A DNA stretch of 64,000 nt from Phoenix dactylifera (lineage: Eukaryota; Streptophyta; Magnoliopsida; Arecales; Arecaceae), in the NCBI RefSeq assembly GCF_009389715.1, contig NW_024067736.1, positions 124,001-188,000 on the forward strand, in the 5' to 3' direction. The notes beneath the pieces are model-generated. The model was not told where the DNA came from, searched no databases, and saw nothing but the letters and a program-made list of their open reading frames with translations. Position numbers and translations under genes: made by a program. This document shows, piece by piece, positions 18,593 to 30,717 of this stretch (its first letter is position 1; each line of letters opens with the position of its first letter).

Positions 18593-21500
18593 CAATTCAC
18601 ATTAATAGGCCTATAGCAATTAATATTAGGAGGACCAAGATGAAATAATATGCTGACTGGATGAAGTCACGGGGCGGTCTATTGTTATAGAATCCTCGAC
18701 AAATTTAAGGAAATTTTACTGCATGTTAGGTGTTTTTTGGCTTTGTAAAATGCGGGAAAGCCAAAAAACAAAAAAAAAGGTTTCCCTGCTGCTTCTAATC
18801 GCTTTTTCGAATTTTTTTTGTTCCTGCAAAAGCACTTTTCAGATCAGACTTTTATTTTTCAGAAAGTGTTCTTGTTTCCACTTTAAAGTAACAAATTACT
18901 TCCTCTAAGCAATACCAAATACTGGTTTGAACTTAAATATAGCCATTACCTTCTACAAGAAATTGAGCATTTAATAACTGAGCATAAGATATGATACTTG
19001 TTATGGTTTCAACAAATAACTCTTGGACCTATTTGTCAAGATCAATGAGTGCTATGTCATGGATTGAAGGTATTGCATGCGTCAAAACAAATGGCTAAAG
19101 AGATGCCGGAGTATGAATACTGGATGCTAGCTGGTGCTTGGAATTTAATTTCTTGCACTTTTTGGTAGAACAGCAACCATGCGTTAAGGAGTTACATTTT
19201 CTAACATTTCAACTATATATGGATGCTCAAGAAACCAAATAATTGAAAGAAGGCACGTTTCATGTAGAAGAATTCTAAAGATCGCCCATGTCGGACCCCC
19301 AAAGAATACCACTAGAATTAAAGTTGCTATCAAGACCGGCTTTGTGATTGGAATATAGGGAGCAGGATATTAATAAGACCAGGCTCTTGCGCCATTAAAG
19401 CATGGCCAGTATTCTTAATTCGATGCCATGAAATGGACATGCTATCCTCCATGGCCTTGTAAGGAATGTTTACAACCATGGGACAGGGAAAGCTATGATT
19501 TAGATATTCCACTAGATAAAATCTTTGTGGTGATAATTATGCTCTCTTATGCATAACCTCTTTGGGGATAAATGGAACATATTCTTAAGAACGCAGAAGC
19601 CTAGTATATGGGAATATGATACCAAAATCTTTTCGACAGGAGCACGAATCTTGCGGTTGCTGCCTGGGACTGATATGCATCATATTCTAATCCAAGTAGC
19701 TGTGAGATTCGTGATCCTTGTTAGCATCGGAGATGTTCCCTTACGCGATCCAAATTCTAAGGTCAACCTCTTGATGAGGACAGTTTAGGAATCAAAATGG
19801 TGATCCAAATTAAAGGTCCTAATGGCTGCTCTTTCTTGGACCTTGGAGGGGGAAGCAATGCTTAATCAACAAAAATTGGCAATAAAATACAAGGTTGGCA
19901 TCTTATAATCACAAATAAGGTACTGCACTACGTGGAACCAAACAGTTCGCAGCTTCAAGTTTGACCTCCTCGTCATCAACAAAAAAAAAAACACAAAATC
20001 CCGGTTTGACCGATGAAGTGGATTGTAAGAGGAGCTATCATTAAAAACTAAGTTCATGGTTATTAAGCATTCTTTCTAGAGATCCTATGCAACCCTAACC
20101 TCGCCATTAAAATAAAGTGCTAGGGTTTAAATTAGACTGCAGCCTCAGTGGGTAGGACGGTCACAAGTTCATGGTTAGCGAGTTCCATATGCCCTAATTC
20201 TTCTCTATATTAAATTAACAAGTGAGAGTACTTCAAGGCCTTTGACAGCATCTGGTTTACAAAAGAGATTTTGATGTAGAGATATGTTAACATTGATCAA
20301 GAAACATTGGATCATCAAGAATAGAACGTATGGGAATTTAAAGCTGTCAGTTCTTGGTTTACACCTCTCGGCTGATTAAAACTGCTCATATTTTATAATT
20401 TTTTTATTTAGAATTTTTAAAAAAATCGTCGTCCTCCTCCTCTTTCCTCTTTCCTCTTTCCAAAAATACATGATCTTGAAACAAAAATACATGGAACCAT
20501 TTTTTTAAAAAAAGAAACAAAACATATTGTTGAGTTCAACCAAATCCACTCTATTTAAGATTTCTTAAATATTTGAAGATTTGACGGTTCTTAATATTCA
20601 TTCACCCCCATCTCTCTAGATGGATCTATTTATGATGTATGAAAAATTAGAAATCTTGTAATCTGTTTAATTACACATCGATAATTCGCTTGTTATAAGT
20701 GAATGCAACAAAAAGACTCAGAAATAACGAATAATGAGATAATTCATTTATAGACCTTTCAATTATTTTAAAAATAGGAGAGGATTAAATCTCATATTAA
20801 AGGCACCATTTCTTAATTTTTTTATAATAAATTAAAGGAATGGCTTAAAATGACAGAAATGATACATTTTAAAAGGTCCCTTTTTGCTTAAATAATGTAT
20901 GGAATATTTCTATTTATACATGCAATATCAGCGAGCAAACACTTTTTTTTTTGTTCGTTTCTTGTGCCTAGAATGCTGCATTTTCATGATTAAATTGATA
21001 ACAGTGACTTACATGGAAATACCATACAAACAAATATTATGTTTGCACACATCGATCGACATAATAAGTTATTTTTGTATACATCAATGGGTACTCAAAC
21101 AACAATGGTTAATTATTGTAGTGCTATCTCATCAAGGAAACTACCATGCATTTCTCGATATTCTCACTGTTCAATCTTTTTGATATTGATAATTTTAAAA
21201 TCAAATTGCCATGAAAGTCTCAAAATAACATCTTTGCCTATGCACAATGACACAATCATATATTTTCATGAAGATATATTCATAACTCTTTATTTTTTTT
21301 TCTTTTTCTTTAAAGACTTAAAAAATAATAATTGTTATTTTAATTGCAGAAGCAATCAACCTAATTAGAGGAGATTTATTTATTACCCAGGGAAATCAAC
21401 ATTGCTGAAATTTATAAGATTACCTTGTACCAGCTGCTTTGTCTTCTAGACCATGTATCCAATCTCAATCATCTCGAAGTCTGCGTATATTAAATCCAAT

Positions 21501-22329
21501 AATTAATTATTAAATCATTATTCTCGTTTATCGAACGGTAACAGCTGGCCATCACGTTGCGGCATCGCTTCTCCCACGGGTTCGGGCCACGGGAACCCGT
21601 GAACACGCGCCAAATACGGAAGGGCGTTGGATCCGATACCTTATTAAAAAGCCCTACATATCTTAAATCTTTTAAAAAGTCCTCGAACAGAGAGAAAACT
21701 TGACAAATAATGTATAAATAAATTATTCAAATTCAAATATTTGAAGATGCACCATTAAATATTTTATATCAATTTTTTTTTGCAGGAAAGAGCATTATAT
21801 TGATCACGCGAGAAATGCTTTATAATACTAAAGTCTCAAACACACAAGAGTTGCACGAATAGCTTCTTATTATTCTTCTCATTGAGCATCGCATTGTGTC
21901 AGATACAAATATTAATAAGGGAAAGAAAGCGTAGAGTTACTGTTCAGCAATGTGGCTCTCTGTTTCCAACTGGTAAGGGACCTTATTGTTTTTGTCAAAC
22001 ATGAATGACAAAATCGAATTCCGTCATGTAGCAAAATGAAAACTCCATCTCAACTACACATTAGAGTAAAATATTTTTTCAACTTGATATTGCCATGTAA
22101 TCCACGGGAGAGAGAAAGAGAGGAGCAGTTATGTCTGAATTCTGATCATAATCATCTTGTCAATTAAAGCATGCGCTGACTCTAATTAATAGCTTGTGTT
22201 CATAAAAATTTGGCAGATGGAAGTAGTTGCGCGACAAGGTAACTTATGAGAAACGGAAGTATCTTATTCTAAACCGAGCTCAAAAGTACAATAAGTTGTT
22301 TGCAGAAGTTGGCGCATAAAGGCCGCCTC
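18593..22329. other. AT-rich intergenic stretch, no gene recognised
   Basis: No coding domain found. Items inside: a weak tRNA-like patch at about 20129-20195 (CAGTGGGTAGGAC ... GCGAGTTCC), low-complexity T/A runs around 20400-20520, and a GC-rich island at 21535-21640 holding a perfect 9-bp inverted repeat (CACGGGTTC at 21575, GAACCCGTG at 21593). Confidence 0.4.
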
Positions 22330-22960
22330 TCGGGCCGGTGTGTTTATTTTGGTGGAAGTTTGCTTAGGACGAGCTTTTGAGAGAAGAGGTCTATTGGATC
22401 AAATATTGATCGGCTGTGATATTTGTGGTGAGATTGAAGATATTGAACATATACTGTGGAAATGTCCAATTGCAAAACAATCATGGGATCTTTTGAATTG
22501 TAGAAATGGCAGGTTGTTTCGGCAGTGTAGTTCCAATCCTCGAGCTGTGGCTGCCCAATTCATTGGACAAGCATTATCCTTCCTTGAGGCTCCTTACATC
22601 CTTCTTTTTTTGCAGGTTACATATATAGGTGCCCCCTCCCTTTAGTATGGTGAAAATCAATTTCGATGGCTCTTTGAAGGATTCCCAATTAAGGTGGTTG
22701 CTGGCTTCCTTGTTGGAGCAAGGTGTCTTAAAGCCAATTTGGTACCACTTGCTGAACTTCATACAGCTTGAAAAGGAATATATGCTGCCACCAAGGAATT
22801 GGGATGCAAGAAAGGGAGACTCTCAAATAGTAATAGCAGGAATTCAAAAGATCTCTATATTGCTCATATCATCTCCACATACGATTATTTTCCAGCATAA
22901 CATTTGTCTAGAAAGGCCAGTTAGGCAGCAAATTAGTCGACGTCTGGATATATGTTTTTG
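22330..22960 (+). mobile_element. Decayed LINE fragment: RT zinc finger and RNase H start
   Basis: The frame reads CDICGEIEDIEHILWKCPIA, the Cys/His zinc-binding region that follows the reverse transcriptase in plant LINEs (zf-RVT). After a shift come VKINFDGSL and traces of the RNase H domain. There is no poly(A) tail and many stops, so this copy is older than those at 16448 and 61371. Confidence 0.7.
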
Positions 22961-23977
22961 CAAAAAAAATTTTGGTGTCCCTAATATCTGTCCCGCTAAT
23001 TTAAAGTCTATTTTCTAGCTTCACGTATTTTCATCATTTAAGATTGTTCCACTACATATTTATGATATTATATTGAGATGTCCCATATATTTATGAAGAA
23101 GATTCTTCGTAAATATGCGGTAGTTGATACGATCTTCGATTCGTGAACTCGAGTCAGAGATATGATACGTCATCTTTGAGTTGTTATGTACATCCGTTTT
23201 CCTCTTTTTTTTTTTTGGCCTTTTGTTCCCTCCAATTGAGTCTAAGAATGGAGTTAGAACAAAGATTAAATAAAAAATTTCCAGAGGGTTTTTTATTTTT
23301 CATACTAACCCTTGTGAATTGAGCCAAAAAAAAAAAAGCTTGCTCTGCCGAAACCGGCTTTGTCTTCCACATGCTGTCGGATTCTTGTGCACGTAGTAAT
23401 ATTCTTTGCATGGCCCGGTTCTTGTATCAAAAAATGTACACGTTTTTCCTTGGAATGCGCTGCTCCCATCGGTCGCTTTTGTCTTCTCGATGGCCACCGC
23501 GTTCGGCTGGCCGGGTACAGCAGCTCGTGGAGACCACGTGCCATCCACGTGAATATACGCAAAGAAATTTAGCCAAGTTCTCACCGTTAGGATACTATTC
23601 CTTATTATTTTATTACCGGTTTCCTAACGAAGTATGCTTTTCTTACCATCAAAAAAACCGTCAAGCTGGATCGCCAATCAACAAAAACAGGACCTTGACG
23701 CCCGTTGGAAACTTTATTTGGGACTAGAGGCTGCGGTATAATTTCAATTCATGCAGAGCACGTTATGCTGGCAAAATGTTGAACATAAAGAGTGGCAGCA
23801 GGATCCATGAATTTTTAAAAATCTCCCTTAATTTGTGCTTGTGCTAGTAAGGCAAAGCAAGTTAACTGACGAAGAGTAAACTGGTCGTGATCTTTTTGTC
23901 GCTTATTGCTACTGAAGTGACCGATAAAGCTGGTCGAAAAAACTGACTGAACCAAATCGGAGGCTTGAGCGCCAGAG
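22961..23977. other. Intergenic stretch, no gene recognised
   Basis: Contains a T-run at about 23205 and an A-run at about 23326. Overlapping open frames on both strands at 23300-23730 carry no recognisable domain and no consistent ATG context. Confidence 0.35.
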
Positions 23978-24593
23978 CTAAGTAGCTTTTCTGATGATGG
24001 CTGGAAAAATTCGGCATATCACAACATCAATTGCTTCTTGTGATAATATGACAGCTCTTAAACTGTTAAGATGGTCTATGAAATTAGAGGTACTGTCATA
24101 ATGTTCAAACTGAGGCATCTTAAATTTCTTTGATAATGGTTCTTCTGTTATTTCTTTATGGTGAAGGGAGGCACCACGCTTTTCTCCTGATACCTCGATT
24201 TTATTATTCATTTTCTTGATCTTGCAATCAAGATCGATTTCACTCCTAGAGACCCTCTCTGAGTAGCACAAGAAGTGATTGATAGAGCTAGAGACTATCT
24301 TAGAGAAAGAGTTGAGATGATCGCATCCTTAGCCTCGCTCGGAAAAAGGGTGGCCACTGTCTTATGCTAGACAGTCTTGATGGTTGGGCTTGCTTGTTGG
24401 AGGATTAGATGTTTGCTACTGTAGGTTCTGCAATGCTGCAGTGAGAGGCTACACTTGTTGGACAAGTAGGTTAAACTGTTCAATATTGATAGCTCTCAAA
24501 GTTGATTAAGGAGGACTACATAGGGATTCTTAATGATCGTTTCTCCTAAGTTTTATAGTTTCTTGTGTCTCATTTTCTACAAACGATGCCAAT
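23978..24593 (-). mobile_element. Decayed Tat-type gypsy remnant: PBS and gag start
   Basis: On the minus strand TTGGCATCGTTTGTAGAAAA (about 24593-24574) resembles the Tat-type primer binding site and leader. About 320 bp on, a frame reads EPLSKKFKMPQFEHYDSTS, DHLNSLRAV and CRIFPAI, the start of the Gag core seen also in the intact element (FKMPAIEPYDGAADPRDHVESF). Sequence to the right, up to about 25000, may be the matching degenerate LTR. Stops and gaps show it is dead. Confidence 0.55.
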
Positions 24594-25235
24594 TTTTTGT
24601 AGCATGACCCTCAAAATATTCTAGGTTCCAAGCCTATATATCCCACCATACAAGGTGTGACAAAAGAGATTCGAAAAAGCTATTATTCTATTAAATCTTT
24701 AAACCTTAATCTCACACACTTCAAAAATAATTCTCTCTAACTTAAGCATCAGATGATCTGATCGGAGCTAACTCCGACGAGTTCTTTAATTTGTTGCCAT
24801 TTTGTAGACCAATAAAGACGATCCACATTAGCAATTTAGAGATTGGTATACAACGAGCCTAAACCATGAGCATTGTTTCATGTTATAGCTCTACATACTT
24901 TTGACTGAATCTATTCAACGCGAAGAAACAACTACTTAATTTTTTTAATATTTTCTATTGCACGGTCGAGTTATTTGTACAATTTTAATTGTCTTCATGA
25001 GGCAAATCTTATTTTTGACGTGAAGAGCACAATTTGCAATGAGGAATCAAAACTTCGCATGACAGTCATGCAGGCATTTTGGCAATCAACAATGATGCAA
25101 TTTTGAAATTAGGCATGACCATGAATGTTAGAGCCATGCGCATATTGCGTGCTTAAAAATTTTGCTTCACTTAAGCATGATTGATTAATAGATAACTTAG
25201 TATGTTGACAATCTACATTCAATATCTTCAAACAC

Positions 25236-25376
25236 AGTGCAAAGTGTATATAGATCAGTGGTAGCGCACTTGTAAGGCAAACATTTCAGGGTTGAGTTCC
25301 AAGTGGCCCATATGGGGGTTAATTTGGCCTAGATAATTAAATCTTGAATTGGTTTCCCTCACTCCTCAAAAAAGAA
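25236..25376 (+). mobile_element. tRNA-derived SINE with target duplication
   Basis: An A-box-like TAGATCAGTGG (25251-25261) and a B-box-like GGTTGAGTTCC (25290-25300) are spaced as in tRNA-derived SINEs. The unit ends CCTCAAAAAAGAA. Flanks match 11 of 12 bases: ATCTTCAAACAC at 25224-25235 and ATCTCCAAACAC at 25377-25388. Degenerate B box suggests it is no longer transcribed. Confidence 0.65.
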
Positions 25377-25388
25377 ATCTCCAAACAC

Positions 25389-26289
25389 TTCAAGCTTATA
25401 CTGGAGTAAAAGATCAAGCTCAATAGAATCACATAATGCATAATGGTTGATGATCCAATTCAATCGCCCATCTATATAATGCATAATGGTTGATGATTGT
25501 TATGAATCACATGAATAATCAGTGATGATAAACTTAAACTAGAGAGGATTCAATCCAAACTCGATATGTCGCTATTATCACAACATCAATTCCTTTTCAA
25601 GTTGTAATATATCACATATGTTGATTTTTTTTTTCCATGGTTTTTTCTTTTCATTCATATTGCATCTTCTATTATGTGATATGATTCAATTTAAGTTTGT
25701 TTTGTCGCTTGTCAACAATTTGAATGAGGTCTAACATGTTTAAAGCATCCATGCATGCACTCTTAACCTTACATCAAAATACAAAAAACATGAAATGTTA
25801 TTATTATTCATATATTTTAACATGACTTTGGTCACTTTCATATTTATCCCTATGATGAATACATAGTAGAAGCAATGTATAAAAAAATAATAATAAGCTC
25901 GACATCCTTGTTCACTGAATTTATGATTAATGTACAATACCATATGTTAGAATGAAAGTATACTGGAGTTGTTTAGTATTGTTGCTCATTGATCAACCCT
26001 TGAATAAATGCAAGGACAAACTGTTCGACCCAGGCATCACTTTTATATTTAAAATTTTTATAACAAGGACTAATATCTGATTGCAGAAAATTTCTCTTTC
26101 ACGGGAACGAAAGATTTTTTCCTATATCCAACTTTTTGACGGGCTTTTCTTTTCTATCTATTAAAGCATTCCGGATTGTTAGGGAATCATGAAAAGGATA
26201 GCTGAGAATATTTTTCCACCTATCTATTTTGTCTTTAAATGCCAATTGAGTTGAAAAAGTTTCTTACTGAAAATAATAAAACGCAATCA
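25389..26289. other. Intergenic stretch, no gene recognised
   Basis: A 22-bp phrase ATAATGCATAATGGTTGATGAT occurs twice about 45 bp apart near 25434 and 25478. ATCACAACATCAATT near 25577 is shared with the gag remnant at about 24020, hinting at another trace of the same element. Nothing else found. Confidence 0.35.
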
Positions 26290-26592
26290 CCGAGATGGTA
26301 GTACGGTTGGAACGAAGCTAAGCTTTTACTGGAGTGGTTCAGATTCGAAATGCGTGGACGTCGATTAAATACGGGGACCGGATGCTCCCCACCTGATTTG
26401 TCCGATGGAGTCGCCATCTGGTCTACCGGTACCTAGATGGTGTTGGTGTGATGTACTCATACATGGGGCAACTCACGGATGGTAAGGGTATGAGTAAAAC
26501 TTGTCTATCTGCATCGACATTCTTCAGTAGAAAGAGGGCTCAGTGGGGGTTGCTATGTGGCTGAGGTCTTTTTTTTTTTTTTTTTTTTCCTA
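26290..26592 (+). mobile_element. Probable SINE-like element
   Basis: GAGATGGTAGTACGG near 26300 and GGTTCAGATTCGAAAT near 26336 are spaced like A and B boxes. The body includes CGATTAAATACGGGGACCGG, and the unit ends near a T-run at 26570-26588. The start and end are not fixed and no target duplication was found, so it is a tentative call. Confidence 0.4.
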
Positions 26593-27659
26593 AGTAAAAA
26601 AAAAGAAGGAAGAAAGAAAAAAAAGAAAGAAGAAGAAGAAAGAATAAAACGCAAGCTCCCATCTTCTAGGATTCGGAGAGGTAGTTGTATTTTTCTTTCA
26701 TATTCGACAAGGAAGGCATATTCTCGCTGGTAAAAGTTCAGAAAATCCATTATATTATAAAGGCTAAAATGTTTTAAAAAAATGACAAAAGAAAAAGGCG
26801 GAGTATTCTTATCATGAGGAAGTCTGGCTGCTGCTTTCCAGCCACGAAAAGAGGGGAACCTGCAGGGAAGTTAGTGCCTCTACATAATTACCTAAACACC
26901 CTTATCATTAGTTAACAATCACTGACTTACCCTTTCTAAAAGAACATCGCGGTATACTTAAATGAGTACCGTCTGATGTGTCTCCGGAATGACGGGACCC
27001 GCAAGTGCAACATCTAAACCTTGTCTGATTTGCTAAGCTCGCCAGAAGTCTCGGTGAAAGAAACAACGGTAAGAGGGCCCACTGTTTGGACGGCTATGAT
27101 TGGGATAGATCCATATTTTGTAAGTCAATGGCATTTTGGTGGTTTTTATGGTAAAGCGATGGTTTTCTTGAGACTGAGCCCAGATGCCTTTTCGGCGCCA
27201 GGACGAGCCCGCATGAAAAGGTGGAGGTCATGACGGTAGTCGGAACGGAAAGCGACGGAATCCGGTCCTCCGTGATCGGCGGTCACGGTTGTGTCATCCC
27301 GAGACCCGACTGGTTCACGGGCAGAAGTCAGCCACACGCTTCGCTCGGGGCCGTCCCCAGACCGCCGTTAACGGCATCCGCTTGGGCGTCACCCCGACGC
27401 TACCGGTGCGATTTGGCCAGGGGGTGCCGTCACGTGGGAAAAAGGTGGCTTAATAAAAAAAAAAGAACCGGGAAAAAAACTGGCCGAACCGGGGCCTCCA
27501 GAGCTCGTTATTGGAATTCGTTTGCAAAAGGGTCATAGCTTGTCCGGAATTACCGAATCACCCTTTCATGCCGACGACCATTACATTAAATAGTGACATG
27601 GACAGCCCAATTGGTCCGCCAAGCTTAACCGCTGGGTGAGGACCAAGGGGTCTGATCCA
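26593..27659. other. Intergenic stretch, no gene recognised
   Basis: Purine-rich low complexity near 26600-26650 is followed by a moderately GC-rich block at 27000-27540 with one CACGTGGG motif near 27432. Open frames on both strands of this block match nothing. Confidence 0.35.
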
Positions 27660-27750
27660 ATCCTGAAGTAGGTTTTGGAGGGATTCCGTGGCTGGTTATT
27701 GGGGATTTTAATGCAATCACAAGGCTTAATGAGAGACCGAGGAGGCTCTA
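27660..27750 (+). mobile_element. LINE endonuclease fragment
   Basis: From 27683 the frame reads IPWLVIGDFNAITRLNERP. The GDFN block is the conserved catalytic region of the apurinic-type endonuclease of LINEs. Only this short piece is recognisable. Confidence 0.6.
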
Positions 27751-29098
27751 CTGATAAAATCCATATTGACCCTAATCCGAATAGATATAACTCTTCATAG
27801 ATCCTCTCTACCCTGCTTGTCTAACTCATGAGAAAGATTGAACATACAAAATATTACATATGATGATACTTAGTTGCTCATTTTTTTAGTTAATTATTTT
27901 TTCTTAGTTTAAACGATATTTGACTTCTTAGAAAATAATATTTTTATTTATTCTGTATTTATTATTATAAAAAAATTAATTTGTTATATTTTTTATTTAT
28001 TTGATTTGTATGCAAAAATTTAGTTTTACAATTTTACCTAATTCAATTCGTCTAATTCGCTTCATCTAACTCTATCTATCTTGTCCTGTCTCAAGACGCG
28101 CATGGGATTGGTATAGGTAATATTTTATCCGATTCGTATCTGATCTAGTCTCATCTCCAAAGATTATCCTTCGGTCAAAGTTTGACTAATATAATTGCAG
28201 CTCAAATATTTTTTTGCAAAATATCACATGGACCGCAAGTAATAGGTGAAGCGGAGGTTGGTCCTATTCTTGATCCATGACTGTCAAATTCTCAGACGAT
28301 TATAAGATCTCTAATTGGTGACAAGGGACAGTAGATATTATGCTTTCACTAACCAACGGTCTAGGTCGTTTTAAGAAATAATTGAGCCTCAAAAATATGG
28401 TTGAAACCAATAAGATTCAATAAGGTTTTTTTAGTGGATTTATCAAAAATATAAGATTTAAACAAATAGAGGAGACATAATGTCGCAGGCATGGACGGTC
28501 GTGATCTGACGATGGATCAGGACTCCAGCTGCAGAAGAAGCATGGTCCACCGTCCATCTACCGCCGGGGCACGTTTCCGGACTAATTTAAAGTGTGGTGC
28601 TCCGAACCCCTCTCCCATCACCGCCACCTCTGCCGTAAACCACACACTACTATGATGGAGGCGCAGAACGCAAGCGTGCAGCTCCGCCCCAAGAGTCAAA
28701 ACGCTCGGATCTATCCATTGATAAAGAATCAGACGGTCTGGAGAATCACTATCAAGAGTGATTCGTAGCAAACGAATATGGACAGAATACAGGTGCATTC
28801 ACTCGGGGTGGGAAGCATCTCGCGATAGTTCGTGGAGCTTCTCGATAACGTCAAACTCTATCGGATAACTAAAAGTTGTTAAAAAAATCTAATCCAAAAA
28901 TTAGGAAATGCAATGTTAACCTTTTTCTCCGGCGTGGGTGACTTTTCTAGCACCATCCGACGATTTGGGAACTGTGTAGGAAAGGAGAGTAGCAAATTGG
29001 TTTGTGCATCCCACTCGTGCTGTCTTAAGGGCATTCGGTCAATGAGAAGACACTTCCATTGGTTCAAAGGTTATGTTTTTAGGGCAAAATGTTAGGGC
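27751..29098. other. Intergenic stretch, no gene recognised
   Basis: Very AT-rich at 27850-28010, then mixed sequence. Short open frames at 28517-28798 (-) and 28879-29095 (both strands) show no domain. The end of this stretch may already belong to the LINE copy that follows. Confidence 0.35.
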
Positions 29099-29672
29099 AA
29101 TGTTCTCACCAAACGGCAATGGATAGGGTATTCTTTACCTAGGAGCTTCCATCCTCAAGCTTTTTCAAGATCAATTTTGATGGCTCAGTCTCGAATGGAG
29201 GTAGGAGGGGAGGGGCCAGATTTGTCATCAGGGGCTCAAACTGTAGTGCGGTGGCAGCGGGGATTGTCAGATTTTCGATACTTCGGTTTTTGGGGCAAAA
29301 TTGCAGGTAGCCGGGATGGGCTTGTGTTATACGTGGCGGATGCTTCAGGCGAGTTCAATCCTATTGAAGGATGATTCGGCCACGGTGATCAGCTGGGTCC
29401 GAAAGGGCCCGAGCAGTGACAGAAGAGTTCATCCCCTGCTCCGCGATATTTGAATGATGTTGAGAAAGGGTGTTACATTTCAGACTATGCATGTATATCA
29501 TGAGGCTAATGAGGGCGGCAGCATACGTAGCGAGTCATTCAGGAGGCACCCTATGGGCTGAGGAGGGAGAGATGCCCGGAGCACTTCCGAACTTTTTGTT
29601 TTCTGATTCTATTGGGTGTATTCGTACCCATGATGTATGAAATACTATTTTTAGCCAAAAAAAAAAAAAAAA
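29099..29672 (+). mobile_element. 5'-truncated LINE, RNase H end with poly(A) tail
   Basis: From about 29165 the frame reads FKINFDGSVSNGGRRGGARF and VIRGSNCSAVAAG, the start of the LINE RNase H domain. After shifts, LKDDSATVISWVRKGPSS follows. The copy ends in a 16-A run at 29657-29672. Stops and shifts mark it as dead. Confidence 0.7.
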
Positions 29673-30144
29673 GAGAGCAAAGGATAACAATGTTATTCTT
29701 CATAAACTCTTTTTCCATCAATTTTGATTGGAGTTTTTTTCTCTTCTTCTCAACAAAATTATAATTCACAATCTTTCTTTTGTTAAGGCAACTCATAAGC
29801 TTATTTGCACCAAAGCATTTTTCCTATTACTAGAGTTGATTTGAACCCATCTTGCTGTTTTTTTTTAATTATAATTTCTTGATAATGCTTGACGGATTGC
29901 ACAACTATTAGTTTCAGTTATATTTATATTAAGAAAGATATACTATGCGAAATTGTTTTGCATAATCAATAAAAGTTAGCCATGGAGTGGCATTTTCGGA
30001 AGTATCGGAGAGTTGTAGGGATAGTTTTGTCATTCGTCGATATGTATCAGCCGACATGCGGGGGGAGAAGTGGGAATGCTCGCGTCTGCGACTCGCTCAT
30101 TGGCGACGCTCTGGCATTTCTCTATCTCCCTTTTTTTCCTTGGA

Positions 30145-30153
30145 TATAAAAAG
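30145..30153 (+). promoter_or_regulatory. TATA box of bHLH gene
   Basis: TATAAAAAG stands after a pyrimidine-rich run (CTCCCTTTTTTTCC). A start about 30 bp downstream would give a 5' leader of roughly 540 nt, assuming no leader intron. Confidence 0.55.
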
Positions 30154-30266
30154 CCGAAAACCGCTTCCTTGGTTTCGGTGCTTGGGGGAGACGAAGTCGG
30201 GAGAAAACAATTAAAAAGGGGGAGTTTAGAGAGGTCGAGGAGGACCGCTCGCTCGGGTCGATAGTG

Positions 30267-30314
30267 ATGGTGAGTGGAGTAATGCAGAGGCTTGGAGGAG
30301 GGGGAGAGGCGTGA
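30267..30314 (+). other. Upstream ORF in bHLH leader
   Basis: ATG at 30267 opens a 15-codon frame ending TGA at 30312-30314, inside the predicted leader. It could lower translation of the main ORF. It is real as a frame; its use is untested, and part of the leader could be spliced out. Confidence 0.4.
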
Positions 30315-30717
30315 AAGAAACCACTTTCTCGGGTTCTTTTCATAGCTTTTTTAGAAGATTTCGTGCTTTTTTTTTTTTCTTTGTTTCCGATCGGTTTTTG
30401 GTGTTTGAGCGGGGAGAAACGGGCGAATTTCGGTTAAAAATCGAAGCTTGGAAGGTTTAAGCTCGGCTAATGGCGAAGAGGGTCAGTTGAACTGGAGCTT
30501 CTGCTGTTGTGTTGATCTGGTTTTGATTTCAATAGTTTGGGTTTGAAGAGCTGCAGCTCAAGATCTCTCCGGAAAACCTACAAAAATTAAAACTCTGCTT
30601 GCTTTCTGAGGCGGACGAGTTCTAGGAGGAGAAGAAGAGGATAAAAAGGGTCGGACAGGGGTCTCCCGGCCCGATCCGGTGGAGAGGAGGGGAGGCAGAG
30701 AAGGAGGAGAGCAAAGG

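Larger units (their letters stand above)
29673..30717 (+). other. Promoter and 5' leader region of bHLH gene
   Basis: AT-rich to about 29950, then GC content rises toward the gene. It contains the TATA box at 30145 and a short upstream ORF at 30267. CT/GA-rich sequence near 30115-30140 and 30600-30700 is usual in plant leaders. Confidence 0.5.

Noticed and set aside
20129..20195. tRNA gene or SINE
   Set aside because: A-box-like sequence is fair but the T-arm is poor and no cloverleaf closes; left as a weak trace.
23300..23727. Overlapping open frames on both strands
   Set aside because: No recognisable domain and no splice or promoter signals; likely chance.
25236..25376. Functional tRNA gene
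   Set aside because: Degenerate B box, non-tRNA tail and target duplications favour a SINE.
30679..30717. N-terminal extension of the bHLH protein
   Set aside because: The extension would begin at GTG; the first ATG is 30718 and fits the family start.
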